A model generated the notes under the pieces. It made no database searches and was not told the origin of the DNA. It saw only the letters and a list, made by a program, of their open reading frames with translations. Made by a program: the position numbers and the translations under genes. A DNA stretch of 64,000 bases, from NCBI RefSeq assembly GCF_001424985.1, contig NZ_LMDA01000001.1, positions 939,599 to 1,003,598 of the forward strand, written 5' to 3'. This document shows, piece after piece, positions 1 through 10,480 of the stretch (positions within the stretch are counted from its first letter, which is position 1; every line of letters begins with the position of its first letter). The DNA is from Rhizobium sp. Root1212. Lineage in GTDB: Bacteria > Pseudomonadota > Alphaproteobacteria > Rhizobiales > Rhizobiaceae.

Positions 1-1
1 C

Positions 2-1591
2 GACGCGACGGTCACAACACCCAAGGGCTTCAAGCAGGCCTTCGATCTCTATCGCGAAGGCGGCTGGCTCGGTCTTGCCGTGCCGGAAGAATTCGGCGGT
101 CAGGGCCTGCCCTACACGCTGCACACCGCCGTCGGCGAATATATGTCGTCTGCCAACATGGCGCTGACCATGTATCCCGGCCTGACGCAGGGTGCGATCG
201 CCGCGATCCTCGTCCACGGTTCCGATGAGCAGAAGGCCACCTATCTGCCGAAGATGGTCGAAGGCACCTGGACCGGCACGATGAACCTGACCGAGCCCCA
301 TTGCGGCACCGACCTCGGCCTGCTGCGCTCGAAGGCCGTGCCGCAGGGCGATGGTTCCTACAAGATTTCCGGCCAGAAGATTTTCATCTCCGCCGGCGAG
401 CACGATATGTCCGACAATATCGTGCATCTGGTGCTTGCCCGCATCGAGGGCGCACCGGAAGGCGTCAAGGGCATTTCGCTGTTCATCGTGCCGAAGTTCA
501 TGGTGGAAGCCGATGGCACGCTCGGCGCGCGCAACAGCGTTTCCTGCGGTGCGATCGAGCACAAGATGGGTATCCACGGCAACTCGACCTGCGTCATGAA
601 CTATGACGAAGCCACGGGCTATCTCATCGGCGCGGAGAACAAAGGTCTCAACGCCATGTTCGTGATGATGAACGAGGCCCGTCTCGGCGTCGGCCTGCAG
701 GGTCTTTCGGTTGCTGAAGTGGCCTACCAGAACGCCGCGAACTATGCCCGCGAGCGCATTCAGGGCCGCTCGCTCTCCGGTGCCAAGGAGCCGGAAAAGA
801 AGGCCGATCCGATCATCGTGCATCCCGACATCCGTCGGACGCTGATGACGATCAAAGCCTTCAACGAAGCCGGTCGCGCCTTCACGCTGTGGACGGCGCT
901 GAAATCCGACATCGCCCATCGCGGCGACAACGAGAAGGACCGGCAGGCAGCCGACGACATCCTCGGCCTGATGACCCCGATCCTCAAGGGCGTCCTGACC
1001 GACAAGGGCTTCGACCACGCTGTCATGGCCCAGCAGGTCTTCGGCGGACATGGCTATATCGAAGAGCATGGCATGAGCCAGTATGTGCGCGATGCGCGCA
1101 TTGCCATGATCTATGAAGGTGCCAACGGCATCCAGGCGCTCGATCTCGTCGGCCGCAAGCTTGGCCTCAACGGCGGTCGCGCGATCATGGCGCTGTTCAA
1201 GGAAATCGGCGATTTCTGCGAAGAAAACCGCAATGACGAAAAGCTGACGCTTTACACCAAGGCGCTGAAGAAGGGCCTGAACGACCTGCAGGCGGCGACC
1301 ATGTGGTTCATGTCGAACGCCATGGCCAAGCCGGACAATGCCGGTGCGGGCTCGACCGACTATATGCACCTCTCCGGCCTCGTGGTTCTCGGCTATATGT
1401 GGGCAAAGATCGCCAAGGCGGCGGAAGACGCGCTGGCCTCCGGCGACAGCGCCCGCGCCGACTACCTGAAGAACAAGCTGGTGACGGCAAAGTTCTTCAT
1501 GGAACGCATCCTGCCGGAAACGGCGCTCCGCAAGGCCCGCATCGAAGCCGGCGCCGATACACTGATGGCACTGGACGCGGCCGCGTTCTGA
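2..1591 (+). CDS. Acyl-CoA dehydrogenase, DmdC/FadE-like, 5' end outside window
   Basis: Flavin-dependent acyl-CoA dehydrogenase for the first step of fatty-acid beta-oxidation. The reading frame is open from base 2, so the N-terminus lies outside the window and 529 residues are visible. The middle domain carries the substrate/FAD segment around [10 protein letters not shown]. The segment IYEGANGIQ near visible residue 370 contains the Glu expected to be the catalytic base. A C-terminal extension of about 130 residues after the ACAD fold is typical of the roughly 590-residue class related to 3-methylmercaptopropionyl-CoA dehydrogenase (DmdC). It is followed by thiolase and a FadJ-type enzyme on the same strand, which supports a beta-oxidation role. 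Exact chain-length or methylmercapto specificity cannot be read from the sequence. Confidence 0.93.
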   Translation, partial: DATVTTPKGFKQAFDLYREGGWLGLAVPEEFGGQGLPYTLHTAVGEYMSSANMALTMYPGLTQGAIAAILVHGSDEQKATYLPKMVEGTWTGTMNLTEPHCGTDLGLLRSKAVPQGDGSYKISGQKIFISAGEHDMSDNIVHLVLARIEGAPEGVKGISLFIVPKFMVEADGTLGARNSVSCGAIEHKMGIHGNSTCVMNYDEATGYLIGAENKGLNAMFVMMNEARLGVGLQGLSVAEVAYQNAANYARERIQGRSLSGAKEPEKKADPIIVHPDIRRTLMTIKAFNEAGRAFTLWTALKSDIAHRGDNEKDRQAADDILGLMTPILKGVLTDKGFDHAVMAQQVFGGHGYIEEHGMSQYVRDARIAMIYEGANGIQALDLVGRKLGLNGGRAIMALFKEIGDFCEENRNDEKLTLYTKALKKGLNDLQAATMWFMSNAMAKPDNAGAGSTDYMHLSGLVVLGYMWAKIAKAAEDALASGDSARADYLKNKLVTAKFFMERILPETALRKARIEAGADTLMALDAAAF

Positions 1592-1604
1592 GGTCGTAAA
1601 AGAC

Positions 1605-1626
1605 CCCTCCCCCTTCGTGGGGAGGG
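1605..1626. repeat. GC-rich hairpin between acyl-CoA dehydrogenase and thiolase genes
   Basis: CCCTCCCC and GGGGAGGG arms flank a 6-base loop, giving an 8-bp perfect stem. There is no T-run after it, so it is not a classical intrinsic terminator. It may stabilise a 3' end or attenuate read-through into the thiolase gene 75 bases downstream. Confidence 0.4.
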
Positions 1627-1700
1627 TTGACCCCGCGCACGCCAAGGCGACAAATAAACACGGATTATAGCGGCGACAGCTGCTCAAGGGAGATGACACG

Positions 1701-2909
1701 ATGACCGAAGTCTTCATTTACGACCACGTGCGCACGCCGCGCGGGCGCGGCAAGAAGGATGGGGCGCTGCACGAAGTGCCGACGCCGCGCCTCGCCGCCA
1801 AGGTGCTGGAGGCACTGCGCGACCGCAACGGGCTCGACACCTCGACCGTCGACGACATCATCATGGGCTGCGTCGATCCGGTGTTCGAGGCTGGCGCGGT
1901 CATCCCGAAGGCTGCGGCCTTCGAAGCCGGTTATTCCAACAAGGCTCCGGGCATGCAGATTTCGCGCTTCTGCGCCTCCGGTCTCGATGCCGTCAATTTC
2001 GCGGCCGGCAAGATCGCGCAAGGCGCCGATGACATCGTCATTGCCGGTGGCGTCGAAAGCATGTCGCGCGTCGGCATGGGCATGTCGGGTGGCGCCTGGT
2101 ACATGGACCCGTCGGTCAACTTCCCCGGCTATTTCATGCCGCAGGGCGTTTCCGCCGACCTGATCGCCACGAAATACGGTTTCTCGCGCGATGACGTCGA
2201 TGCCTATGCCGTCGAAAGCCAGAAGCGCGCCGGCCATTCCTGGGACAACGGCTATTTCGACCGCTCCGTCGTTCCGGTGAAGGACCAGAACGGCATCGTC
2301 ATCCTGGCCAAGGACGAGCACATGCGTCCGACCACGACGATGCAGAACCTCGCCTCGCTCAACCCTTCCTTCCAGATGCCCGGCGAAATGGGCGGCTTCG
2401 AGGCCGTCGGTATTCAGGCGCATCCGGAAATCGAGCGCATCAACTACGTGCATCACGCCGGCAATTCGTCGGGCATCGTCGATGGCGCGGCCGGCGTGCT
2501 GCTCGGCTCGAAGGCGGGCGGCGAGAGTATGAGCCTGAAGCCCCGCGCCCGCATCAAAGCCTTCGCCAATATAGGCTCCGATCCGGCGCTGATGCTGACC
2601 GGCCCGGTCGATGTCACGGAAAAGCTCCTGAAGCGCTCCGGCATGAAGCTTTCCGACATCGATCTTTTCGAACTCAACGAAGCCTTCGCCGCCGTCGTCC
2701 TGCGCTATATGCAGGCCTTCGACATTCCGCATGACAAGATCAACGTCAATGGCGGCGCAATCGCGCTTGGCCATCCGCTCGGCGCGACCGGTGCGATGAT
2801 CCTTGGCACGGTGCTCGACGAACTGGAGCGGCGCGACCTCAACACCGCGCTCGTCACACTCTGCATCGGCGCCGGCATGGGCACCGCAACGATTATCGAA
2901 CGCGTCTAA
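1701..2909 (+). CDS. fadA: Acetyl-CoA C-acyltransferase (thiolase)
   Basis: Thiolase of 402 residues that cleaves 3-ketoacyl-CoA to acetyl-CoA and a shortened acyl-CoA. The acyl-accepting Cys is in [10 protein letters not shown] at about residue 90. The catalytic His is in [15 protein letters not shown] and the second Cys in CIGAGMG near the C-terminus, where CIGGGMG is more usual. A GGGAGAT ribosome-binding site precedes the ATG. It lies 17 bases before the FadJ-type gene, so the two are almost surely co-transcribed as the alpha and beta parts of a beta-oxidation complex. Biosynthetic acetyl-CoA acetyltransferase is possible but the context argues for degradation. Confidence 0.93.
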   Translation: MTEVFIYDHVRTPRGRGKKDGALHEVPTPRLAAKVLEALRDRNGLDTSTVDDIIMGCVDPVFEAGAVIPKAAAFEAGYSNKAPGMQISRFCASGLDAVNFAAGKIAQGADDIVIAGGVESMSRVGMGMSGGAWYMDPSVNFPGYFMPQGVSADLIATKYGFSRDDVDAYAVESQKRAGHSWDNGYFDRSVVPVKDQNGIVILAKDEHMRPTTTMQNLASLNPSFQMPGEMGGFEAVGIQAHPEIERINYVHHAGNSSGIVDGAAGVLLGSKAGGESMSLKPRARIKAFANIGSDPALMLTGPVDVTEKLLKRSGMKLSDIDLFELNEAFAAVVLRYMQAFDIPHDKINVNGGAIALGHPLGATGAMILGTVLDELERRDLNTALVTLCIGAGMGTATIIERV

Positions 2910-2926
2910 GGTTTCGGGAGAAAGAC

Positions 2927-5137
2927 ATGAGCTATACCAACTTCACCGTCGAAACCGACGCGGACGGCATCGCGCTCGTCACCTGGAACATGCCGGACAA
3001 GTCGATGAACGTGTTCACGGCCGATGTCCTGCGCGAACTCGATGCCATCGTCGACCAGACGGTTGCCGATGCCGCCATCAAGGGCGTGGTCGTCACGTCC
3101 GGCAAGTCCACCTTCTCGGGCGGCGCAGACCTGTCGATGATCAAGGGCATGTTCACCTTCTACAACGAAGAGAAGGCCCGCGACCCGGAAGGTGCCGCAC
3201 AAAAACTGTTCGACCTCTGCGGCCAGATGACCGGCCTCTTTCGCAAGCTGGAAACCTCCGGCAAGCCGTGGGTCTCGGCAATCAACGGCACCTGCATGGG
3301 TGGCGCGTTCGAGCTGTCGCTTGCCTGCCATGGTCGCGTTGCCTCCAATTCCAAATCGGTCAAGATCGCCCTGCCGGAAGTCAAGGTCGGCATCTTCCCC
3401 GGCGCCGGCGGCACGCAGCGCGTTCCGCGCCTCACCAATGCGCAGGATGCCCTGCAGATGATGACCACCGGCTCTGCGCTAACGCCGCAGCGCGCCAAGG
3501 CGCTCGGCCTCGTGCATGAGCTTGCCGATCCCGACAAGCTGATCGATGCCGCCAAGGCCATGCTGAAGAACGGCCTGAAGCCGGTCCAGCCCTGGGATGA
3601 AAAGGGCTTCAAGGCGCCGGGCGGCGGCATCTGGACACCGGCTGCGGCCCAGCTCTGGCCGGCCGCTTCCGCCATCCTGCGCCGCGAGACCAACGGCAAT
3701 TTTCCGGGCGCACTCGCCATCGTCAAATGCGTCTATGAAGGCCTGCAGCTGCCGTTCGATACCGCGCTCAAGGTCGAGCAGCGTTACTTCACGGAAGTCC
3801 TGCAGACCACCGAAGCCTTCTCTATGATCCGCTCGCTGTTCATCTCGATGCAGGAACTCGGCAAGGGCGCACGTCGCCCGGCCGGTGTCCCAAAGAGCGA
3901 GTTCAAGACTGTCGGCGTCGTTGGCGCGGGCTTCATGGGCGCGTCCATCGCCTATGTGACGGCGGCAGCCGGCATCCCCGTCATCCTCATCGACCGCGAT
4001 ATCGAGGCGGCAACAAAGGGCAAGACGCACTCGGAAGGTCTGGTCAAGGATTCCATCGGCAAGGGCCGGATGACGCAGGAACAGGGTGAAGCCCTGCTGG
4101 CGCTGATCACGCCGTCTGCCGATTACAACGATCTCAAGGATGTGAAGCTGGTCGTCGAGGCTGTGTTCGAAGATCGTCAGGTCAAGAAGGACGTGATCGA
4201 GAAGGTCGAAGCCGTGATCGGCGACGATGCCATCTTCGCTTCCAACACCTCGACGCTGCCGATCACCGGCTTGGCCCAAAACTCCAGGCGCCCGAACCAG
4301 TTCATCGGCATCCACTTCTTCTCGCCGGTCGAGAAGATGATGCTGACGGAAGTGATCCTCGGCAAGGAAAGCGGCGACAAGGCGCTGGCGACCGCGCTCG
4401 ATTTCGTCGCCGCGATCAAGAAGACGCCGATCGTCGTCAACGACACCCGCGGCTTCTACGTCAACCGCTGCGTCTTCCGCTATATCCACGAAGCCTATGA
4501 CATGCTGATCGAAGGCGTGCCGGCGGCGATGATCGAAAATGCCGCCAAGATGGCGGGCATGCCGGTCGGCCCTCTGTCGCTCAACGACGAAGTTGCCGTC
4601 GATCTGAGCCAAAAGATCCTCAAGGCCTCGATTGCCGATCTCGGCGAGGCCTCCGTCGATCCGAAGCACATGGCGCTGATCAACAAGATGGTCGACGATC
4701 TCGACCGTCGCGGACGCAAGAACGGCAGGGGCTTTTACGAATATCCGGCCAAGCCCGCCAAGAAGTTCCTGTGGCCCGGCCTCAAGGACCTCTTCCCGCA
4801 GAAGCCGGCAGAAAACTTCGATGTCGAGACGCTGAAGCAGCGCTTCCTCGGCACCATCGCGCTGGAAGCGGCCCGCACGGTCGAGGAAGGCATCGTCACC
4901 GATCCGCGCGAGGCCGATGTCGGCTCGATCCTCGGCTTCGGTTTTGCGCCTTATACCGGCGGCACGCTGTCCTATATCGACGGCATGGGGGTCAAGACCT
5001 TCGTCGAGATGTGCGAAAAGCTGGCGGCCTCCTATGGCGATCACTTCAAGCCGACCGCGCTTCTGAAGGACATGGCCGCCAAGGGCCAGACCTTCTACGG
5101 CCGCTTCGATCCTTACAGGACGCAGGCTGCGGCCTGA
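2927..5137 (+). CDS. fadJ: Bifunctional enoyl-CoA hydratase / 3-hydroxyacyl-CoA dehydrogenase
   Basis: Multifunctional beta-oxidation protein of 736 residues. The N-terminal crotonase domain (about 1-190) has the oxyanion-hole segment GGAFELSLACHGRVA and the EVKVGIFPGAGGTQR catalytic region. The dehydrogenase part starts near residue 325 with the NAD-binding motif VGVVGAGFMGASIA, followed by IHFFSPVEKM and DTRGFYVNR, and then two C-terminal 3HCDH domains. The start is supported by CGGGAGAAAGAC just upstream. A strong terminator follows the stop, ending the beta-oxidation unit. FadB and FadJ naming is not separable here; the domain content is clear. Confidence 0.95.
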   Translation: MSYTNFTVETDADGIALVTWNMPDKSMNVFTADVLRELDAIVDQTVADAAIKGVVVTSGKSTFSGGADLSMIKGMFTFYNEEKARDPEGAAQKLFDLCGQMTGLFRKLETSGKPWVSAINGTCMGGAFELSLACHGRVASNSKSVKIALPEVKVGIFPGAGGTQRVPRLTNAQDALQMMTTGSALTPQRAKALGLVHELADPDKLIDAAKAMLKNGLKPVQPWDEKGFKAPGGGIWTPAAAQLWPAASAILRRETNGNFPGALAIVKCVYEGLQLPFDTALKVEQRYFTEVLQTTEAFSMIRSLFISMQELGKGARRPAGVPKSEFKTVGVVGAGFMGASIAYVTAAAGIPVILIDRDIEAATKGKTHSEGLVKDSIGKGRMTQEQGEALLALITPSADYNDLKDVKLVVEAVFEDRQVKKDVIEKVEAVIGDDAIFASNTSTLPITGLAQNSRRPNQFIGIHFFSPVEKMMLTEVILGKESGDKALATALDFVAAIKKTPIVVNDTRGFYVNRCVFRYIHEAYDMLIEGVPAAMIENAAKMAGMPVGPLSLNDEVAVDLSQKILKASIADLGEASVDPKHMALINKMVDDLDRRGRKNGRGFYEYPAKPAKKFLWPGLKDLFPQKPAENFDVETLKQRFLGTIALEAARTVEEGIVTDPREADVGSILGFGFAPYTGGTLSYIDGMGVKTFVEMCEKLAASYGDHFKPTALLKDMAAKGQTFYGRFDPYRTQAAA

Positions 5138-5160
5138 TCACGTATCCGTTACCAAATGGA

Positions 5161-5190
5161 AAAGCGGGCTCTCGTAGCCCGCTTTTTTTG
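5161..5190 (+). terminator. Intrinsic terminator after the beta-oxidation genes
   Basis: AAAGCGGGCT and AGCCCGCTTT arms enclose a short loop and are followed directly by a run of T residues, 24 bases after the fadJ stop codon. Confidence 0.9.
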
Positions 5191-5332
5191 AAGATCGCAC
5201 AGGCCGTGGCGTTTCGGTCACGCTGTAAAGATTGCATTCAGCCTTTTTTGGTAAAACTCCGTTAGCAATTCGCGCCAAAAGGTTTTGGCGGCGCGGATGC
5301 CGCTCGGTTTTTGTTTTGCTTACGGGTTTGTC

Positions 5333-6394
5333 ATGCGTCTTTCGGCTGCCACAGCACTCCTTCTCTGCTGCGTCGCTCTGTCGGCTTGCACCTCCAGTTC
5401 AGGACCGGAAAGCCTTTCGGCCGGCCTGACCTCCAAGGAAACGACGAATTCGATCGTGCCCGCCGTCATTCCGGCTGCATCCGTCGGGCAGGCCGCGGCG
5501 CAGGCAGCGCCAGCGCAGCAGGCCGAGCCGGAAGCGCTGGCCTGGGCCGGCCAGATGCCGGAGCCGCAGGCTTTCGGCGACGTCAACAGAACCGCCGGCA
5601 TGCCGCTACCCGAAGACCGCCCCGTCGCCATGCTGACACCGAACCTGCCCCAGATCGAGGCGGAGCCTGCGATCATCAAGCCGCGCCGCGGCGGCCGCTT
5701 GCAGATATACGGCCACAGCTTCCGCGATGCGCATCCGATCAATTTCGGCAAGGCCTCGCCGCGCAAGCATGCCGTTCACGGCGTCGATGTTTCGCGCTGG
5801 CAAGGCGATATCGACTGGATGAAGCTGCGCACGCAGGGCGCCAACTTCGCCTTTATCAAGGCGACCGACGGCGGCGATCATCTCGATCCGATGTTCAAGA
5901 CCAACTGGCGCAAGGCCAAGGAAGCCGGCGTCAAGCGCGGCGCCTATCACTTCTTCTACTGGTGCCGTACGGCCGGCGAGCAGGCCGACTGGTTCATCCG
6001 CAACGTGCCGCGCGAGGCGGGCGCCCTGCCCCCGGTCATCGACGTCGAATACAATGGAGAATCGAGCTGCAAGCGCCGTCTTTCCCGCGCCACGGTGCTG
6101 GAAAAAATGCGCGTGTTCATGGACAAGCTGGAGCAGCACTACGGTCAGCGCCCGATTATCTACACCGCACCGGATTTCTACGAGGACAACCTGACCGGCG
6201 AGTTCCCGAACCATCCCTTCTGGCTGCGCTCGGTCGCCGCGCATCCGTCCAAGCGCTACCCGAACCGCAAGTGGGTGTTCTGGCAGTATTCTGGCTCGGG
6301 CCTCTCCCGTGGCGTCGAAGGCCGTATCGACCTCAATGTCTTCCGTGGCAGCGAGGAAGACTGGCACGCCTGGGTAGATGCCAAGGCCGGCTGA
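5333..6394 (+). CDS. GH25-family lysozyme-like lipoprotein
   Basis: Predicted outer-membrane or periplasmic lipoprotein of 353 residues. The ATG at 5333 is preferred over an upstream in-frame start because it begins a classical signal sequence ending in the lipobox LSAC, giving a lipidated Cys at about residue 19. A Pro/Ala-rich linker of roughly 100 residues leads to a glycoside hydrolase family 25 domain with GVDVSRWQGDIDW at its start, the FAFIKATDG strand, RGAYHFFY and PPVIDVEYNG. The Asp and Glu residues in these segments are those the family uses to cut the MurNAc-GlcNAc bond of peptidoglycan. It has its own terminator, so it is probably monocistronic. Confidence 0.9.
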   Translation: MRLSAATALLLCCVALSACTSSSGPESLSAGLTSKETTNSIVPAVIPAASVGQAAAQAAPAQQAEPEALAWAGQMPEPQAFGDVNRTAGMPLPEDRPVAMLTPNLPQIEAEPAIIKPRRGGRLQIYGHSFRDAHPINFGKASPRKHAVHGVDVSRWQGDIDWMKLRTQGANFAFIKATDGGDHLDPMFKTNWRKAKEAGVKRGAYHFFYWCRTAGEQADWFIRNVPREAGALPPVIDVEYNGESSCKRRLSRATVLEKMRVFMDKLEQHYGQRPIIYTAPDFYEDNLTGEFPNHPFWLRSVAAHPSKRYPNRKWVFWQYSGSGLSRGVEGRIDLNVFRGSEEDWHAWVDAKAG

Positions 6395-6431
6395 GAACCC
6401 CGGCCGATCTTTCACGGTTTCAGAAAAGCAG

Positions 6432-6463
6432 AAAGGCCGGCGGAGTTTATCCCGCCGGCCTTT
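6432..6463. terminator. Bidirectional terminator between GH25 and Tim44 genes
   Basis: GGCCGGCGG and CCGCCGGCC arms enclose a 7-base loop, with A-run on the left and T-run on the right. It lies between two convergent genes, so it can serve both strands. Confidence 0.85.
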
Positions 6464-6485
6464 GTGTTTCTTGCAGTCCTGACGT

Positions 6486-7511
6486 TTAAGAAGCGCCCTG
6501 TATAGCCGAAACCTGCCATTCGCCGCCGGGGCGGCGTACGAAGGTCCAGAGTTCGACGGCTTCCGTCAGCTTGTCCGGGTCGCCCTCGACAACACGGCCG
6601 GTATTGCGGTCGCGCATGACGTCGATACTTTCGTAGCGCATGGCGACGGTGGCGTAGTCACGGCCTTCTTCGTTCCAGGCCTCGGCGACGTCACCCTGGA
6701 CGAGATGCACGTCGCGGACTTCGTTGCGCAGGCCGCTGGTGGCGTTGTCGCTCAGTTCTTCCGCCAGATAGGACATGGCTTCCGGCGTCGTCAGCTTGCG
6801 AAGGGTAGCGTAATCCTCGGCACCGTAGGCGGCCTGAACCTCCTTCAGCATCGTCTCGAAGCGGCTGAGATCATCCCCACCGACGCCGATCTCGTCGGTG
6901 TCTGCGACTGCCTGTTTCGGCGCGGCCGAGCCGCCGCCGATCTGCGGGATCTTGAACGACGGCTTGGCTGCGGAAGTGCCACCATAGGCCTGCTCGCGAT
7001 GGAGCGGGCCATTGCCGGTCGCGGACTGCGGCCCCGCCGAATAGGCCGGTTGCTGGCGGCGACCGAAGAAACGCATGGCAAGCGTGATGGCGCCGAAGAT
7101 CAGGGCCACCTGCAGCAAAAGGCCGAGGAAACCGATACCGCCGCCCATTCCGCCGCCGAGCATCATGCCGATCAGGCCGCCCATCATCAGGCCGCCGAGC
7201 ATCGATCCGCCGAAACCGCCGAAGAGGCCGCCCGGACGCTGGGCGCCGGGGCGGGTCTGCGCCGCCCCCGGCTGGTTGAAGCCGGGCTGCGTCGCCGACT
7301 GGCCTTCCGGCCGCGGCGTCATGGTGCGGTCGATGGAATTGGCATTGTTGGGCGCGGTGCGGGTGACGGGTGCGGGGGAAAACGTGCGTGAGCCGCGGCT
7401 GCCGAAACCACCGCCGGCGCGGCGAGCCTCCGCCAGATCGACCACCATCAGGGTGGTCATCATCGCGATCGCCAACATCGCAAGAGTTCGTCCAAAACGT
7501 CGCATCAGCAT
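6486..7511 (-). CDS. Tim44-domain inner-membrane protein
   Basis: Protein of 341 residues from the ATG at 7511 (a second ATG two codons on is equally possible; both have AAGGA/AAAGGG-type sites). An N-terminal hydrophobic segment ending in VVDLAEARR could be a signal or anchor. A long Gly/Pro/Gln-rich region then leads to a Gly/Met/Leu-rich membrane segment near residue 125. The C-terminal 130 residues are a Tim44-like domain (segments DLSRFETMLKEVQAAYG and PGGEWQVSAIQGAS). Alphaproteobacterial Tim44-like proteins are related to the mitochondrial import component; their bacterial role is not settled. The gene is convergent with the GH25 gene. Confidence 0.85.
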   Translation of the reverse strand: MLMRRFGRTLAMLAIAMMTTLMVVDLAEARRAGGGFGSRGSRTFSPAPVTRTAPNNANSIDRTMTPRPEGQSATQPGFNQPGAAQTRPGAQRPGGLFGGFGGSMLGGLMMGGLIGMMLGGGMGGGIGFLGLLLQVALIFGAITLAMRFFGRRQQPAYSAGPQSATGNGPLHREQAYGGTSAAKPSFKIPQIGGGSAAPKQAVADTDEIGVGGDDLSRFETMLKEVQAAYGAEDYATLRKLTTPEAMSYLAEELSDNATSGLRNEVRDVHLVQGDVAEAWNEEGRDYATVAMRYESIDVMRDRNTGRVVEGDPDKLTEAVELWTFVRRPGGEWQVSAIQGAS

Positions 7512-7658
7512 CCCTTTATCCTTTTCGCGCAGAACATCCGCGCGCCCTTGCTGGGATATAGATATGGGGGCCTCCAAAAATAAGGTTCGGAGGTCTCTTT
7601 TCACGGTAAAGCGGGGTTTTGTTCCGCTCTGAGGTTGTGCCAAGGCACGGAAAAGACG

Positions 7659-8393
7659 TCAGTTTGCGGTTGCGGACATCAGCAGGAAAATCGGCCGGCG
7701 GTTTTCGTGCCGGAGGTCCGGGCGCTCGGCAATGGCCTCTTCCGTGACGCCGGGTTCGGCGACCCTCGAAATGGCAAAGCCGCTGTCGATCAGCGTGTTG
7801 ACCCAGCTCGCCACGGTGCGGTGATACTTGACGACGTCATCGGCGAGCCAGCTCGCATGGCGGATGCCTTCGGCCTGATAATCATCCAGCGGCCAGTGCA
7901 GGATGTCGCCGTCCGGCCCGTAGAACCAGTTCTGCTCGGCCCGTGCCGTGAAGACCGGATGCTCGACGGAGAGGACGAAGCGGCCTGCTGTTTTCAACAC
8001 GCGGCGCACGGCGGCAAAGGCGGCCGCGATATCCGCCAAATAATGAAACGCCAGCGAACTCAGCACCACGTCGAAGCTTTCGGCGGGGAAATCCATGTCC
8101 TCGATCGCTATCAGGCGGTAGTCGATCGCGGCATCGTCGGTCATGGCGCGGGCGCGGGCCAGCATGTTTTCCGAGAGATCGACGCCGACCACGGATGCGG
8201 CACCGGCGCTGCGGGCATAGCGGCAATGCCAGCCGAAACCACAGCCGAGATCGAGCACCCGCTTTCCAGCAAGATCCGGCAGCATCGCCTGCAGGACTGG
8301 CCATTCGCCGGCCGCCTCCAGGCCACCCGTCGAGCGCGGCATGGCGCTGTAATTGGTGAAGAAGGTCGGGTCGTCGTAGATGTTCTGCTTCAT
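7659..8393 (-). CDS. Class I SAM-dependent methyltransferase
   Basis: Methyltransferase of 244 residues. The start at 8393 is chosen because AGAGGC precedes it and the family begins with the MKQNIYDDPTFFTNY segment. The SAM-binding motif VLDLGCGFGWHCRYA is at about residue 48, followed by the acidic loop VVGVDLSENML and the post-I motif FDVVLSSLAFHYL. Homologues are annotated as Methyltransf_11/25 with no fixed substrate, and small-molecule substrates are usual. Nothing nearby indicates its substrate. Confidence 0.88.
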   Translation of the reverse strand: MKQNIYDDPTFFTNYSAMPRSTGGLEAAGEWPVLQAMLPDLAGKRVLDLGCGFGWHCRYARSAGAASVVGVDLSENMLARARAMTDDAAIDYRLIAIEDMDFPAESFDVVLSSLAFHYLADIAAAFAAVRRVLKTAGRFVLSVEHPVFTARAEQNWFYGPDGDILHWPLDDYQAEGIRHASWLADDVVKYHRTVASWVNTLIDSGFAISRVAEPGVTEEAIAERPDLRHENRRPIFLLMSATAN

Positions 8394-8465
8394 AACATGC
8401 CTCTGTTCTTGTCTTTCATCCATGCACTTTTCATGGAATGAAGGACCGGGCAAGAGGCGCTGCCT

Positions 8466-9824
<1,359 letters not shown>

Positions 9825-9887
9825 GCTCTGGTCTCCGGGAGGGCGAAATCGGGTTGGTCTCCAAAAACTACGCTAGGGCTCAACATT

Positions 9888-9908
9888 ATGCAATATGCTA
9901 TATTGTAT
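9888..9908. promoter_or_regulatory. Palindromic candidate MntR operator upstream of mntH
   Basis: ATGCAATAT-GCT-ATATTGTAT, two 9-base arms with one mismatch around a 3-base centre, 64 bases upstream of the mntH start and between the divergent mntH and mntR genes. Symmetry, AT-richness and position fit an MntR-type site; binding is inferred. Confidence 0.65.
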
Positions 9909-10029
9909 CGATGAGGCTTTTTATCGCCCGGTCAAATGCCGCCGCCGTGGACAAAAAGACAAAGGGTTAGGAAAAGTCTTCGCCCATGCTATGAAACAGC
10001 AACCGTGATGTCTCACCGAAAGAAGAGAT

Positions 10030-10473
10030 TTGGCCCGCCGCTCCACCCCCCGCCCGCTTCCCGATGCGGACATTCATTCCGAGGGTTTCCGGCAAACCCG
10101 CGAGGCGCGGCGCGGTGCGCTGGTGGAGGATTATGTCGAGCTGATCGCCGACCTGATCGAGGATGGCAACGAGGCGCGGCAGGTGGATATCGCCGCCCGT
10201 CTCGGCGTCGCGCAGCCGACGGTCGCCAAGATGCTGGCGCGGCTTGCCGCCGACGGCCTCGTCTCGCGAAAACCCTATCGTGGCGTGTTCCTGACCGAGG
10301 CTGGGCAAAAGGTGGCCGAGGAAAGCCGCGCGCGGCACCAGACGGTGGAAGCCTTCCTGCGCTGCCTCGGTGTCAGCCCGGAGACGGCGCGCATCGACGC
10401 CGAGGGCATCGAGCACCATGTCAGCCGGGAAACGCTGGAAGCCTTCCGCGCGTTCATCGCCCGCAAGAGCTGA
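10030..10473 (+). CDS. mntR: Manganese-responsive regulator, MntR/DtxR family
   Basis: Metal-dependent repressor of 147 residues. The N-terminal winged helix-turn-helix spans about residues 35-90, with the DNA-reading helix around [14 protein letters not shown] and the wing at [14 protein letters not shown]. The C-terminal dimerisation/metal region contains the [12 protein letters not shown] and [12 protein letters not shown] segments, where Glu and His ligands are expected. The best start is TTG at 10030 after AAGAAGAG; no ATG is available in frame nearby. It is divergent from mntH, its expected target. Confidence 0.9.
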   Translation: MARRSTPRPLPDADIHSEGFRQTREARRGALVEDYVELIADLIEDGNEARQVDIAARLGVAQPTVAKMLARLAADGLVSRKPYRGVFLTEAGQKVAEESRARHQTVEAFLRCLGVSPETARIDAEGIEHHVSRETLEAFRAFIARKS

Positions 10474-10480
10474 TCAAAGC

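Noticed and set aside
1665-2774. Long open frame antisense to the thiolase gene
   Set aside because: It mirrors a well-conserved thiolase gene, and its product is His/Arg/Asp-rich without any family pattern, as expected of a shadow in GC-rich DNA.
3479-5044. 521-codon frame antisense to fadJ
   Set aside because: The sense strand encodes both fadJ domains without break. The antisense product has low-complexity composition and no motif.
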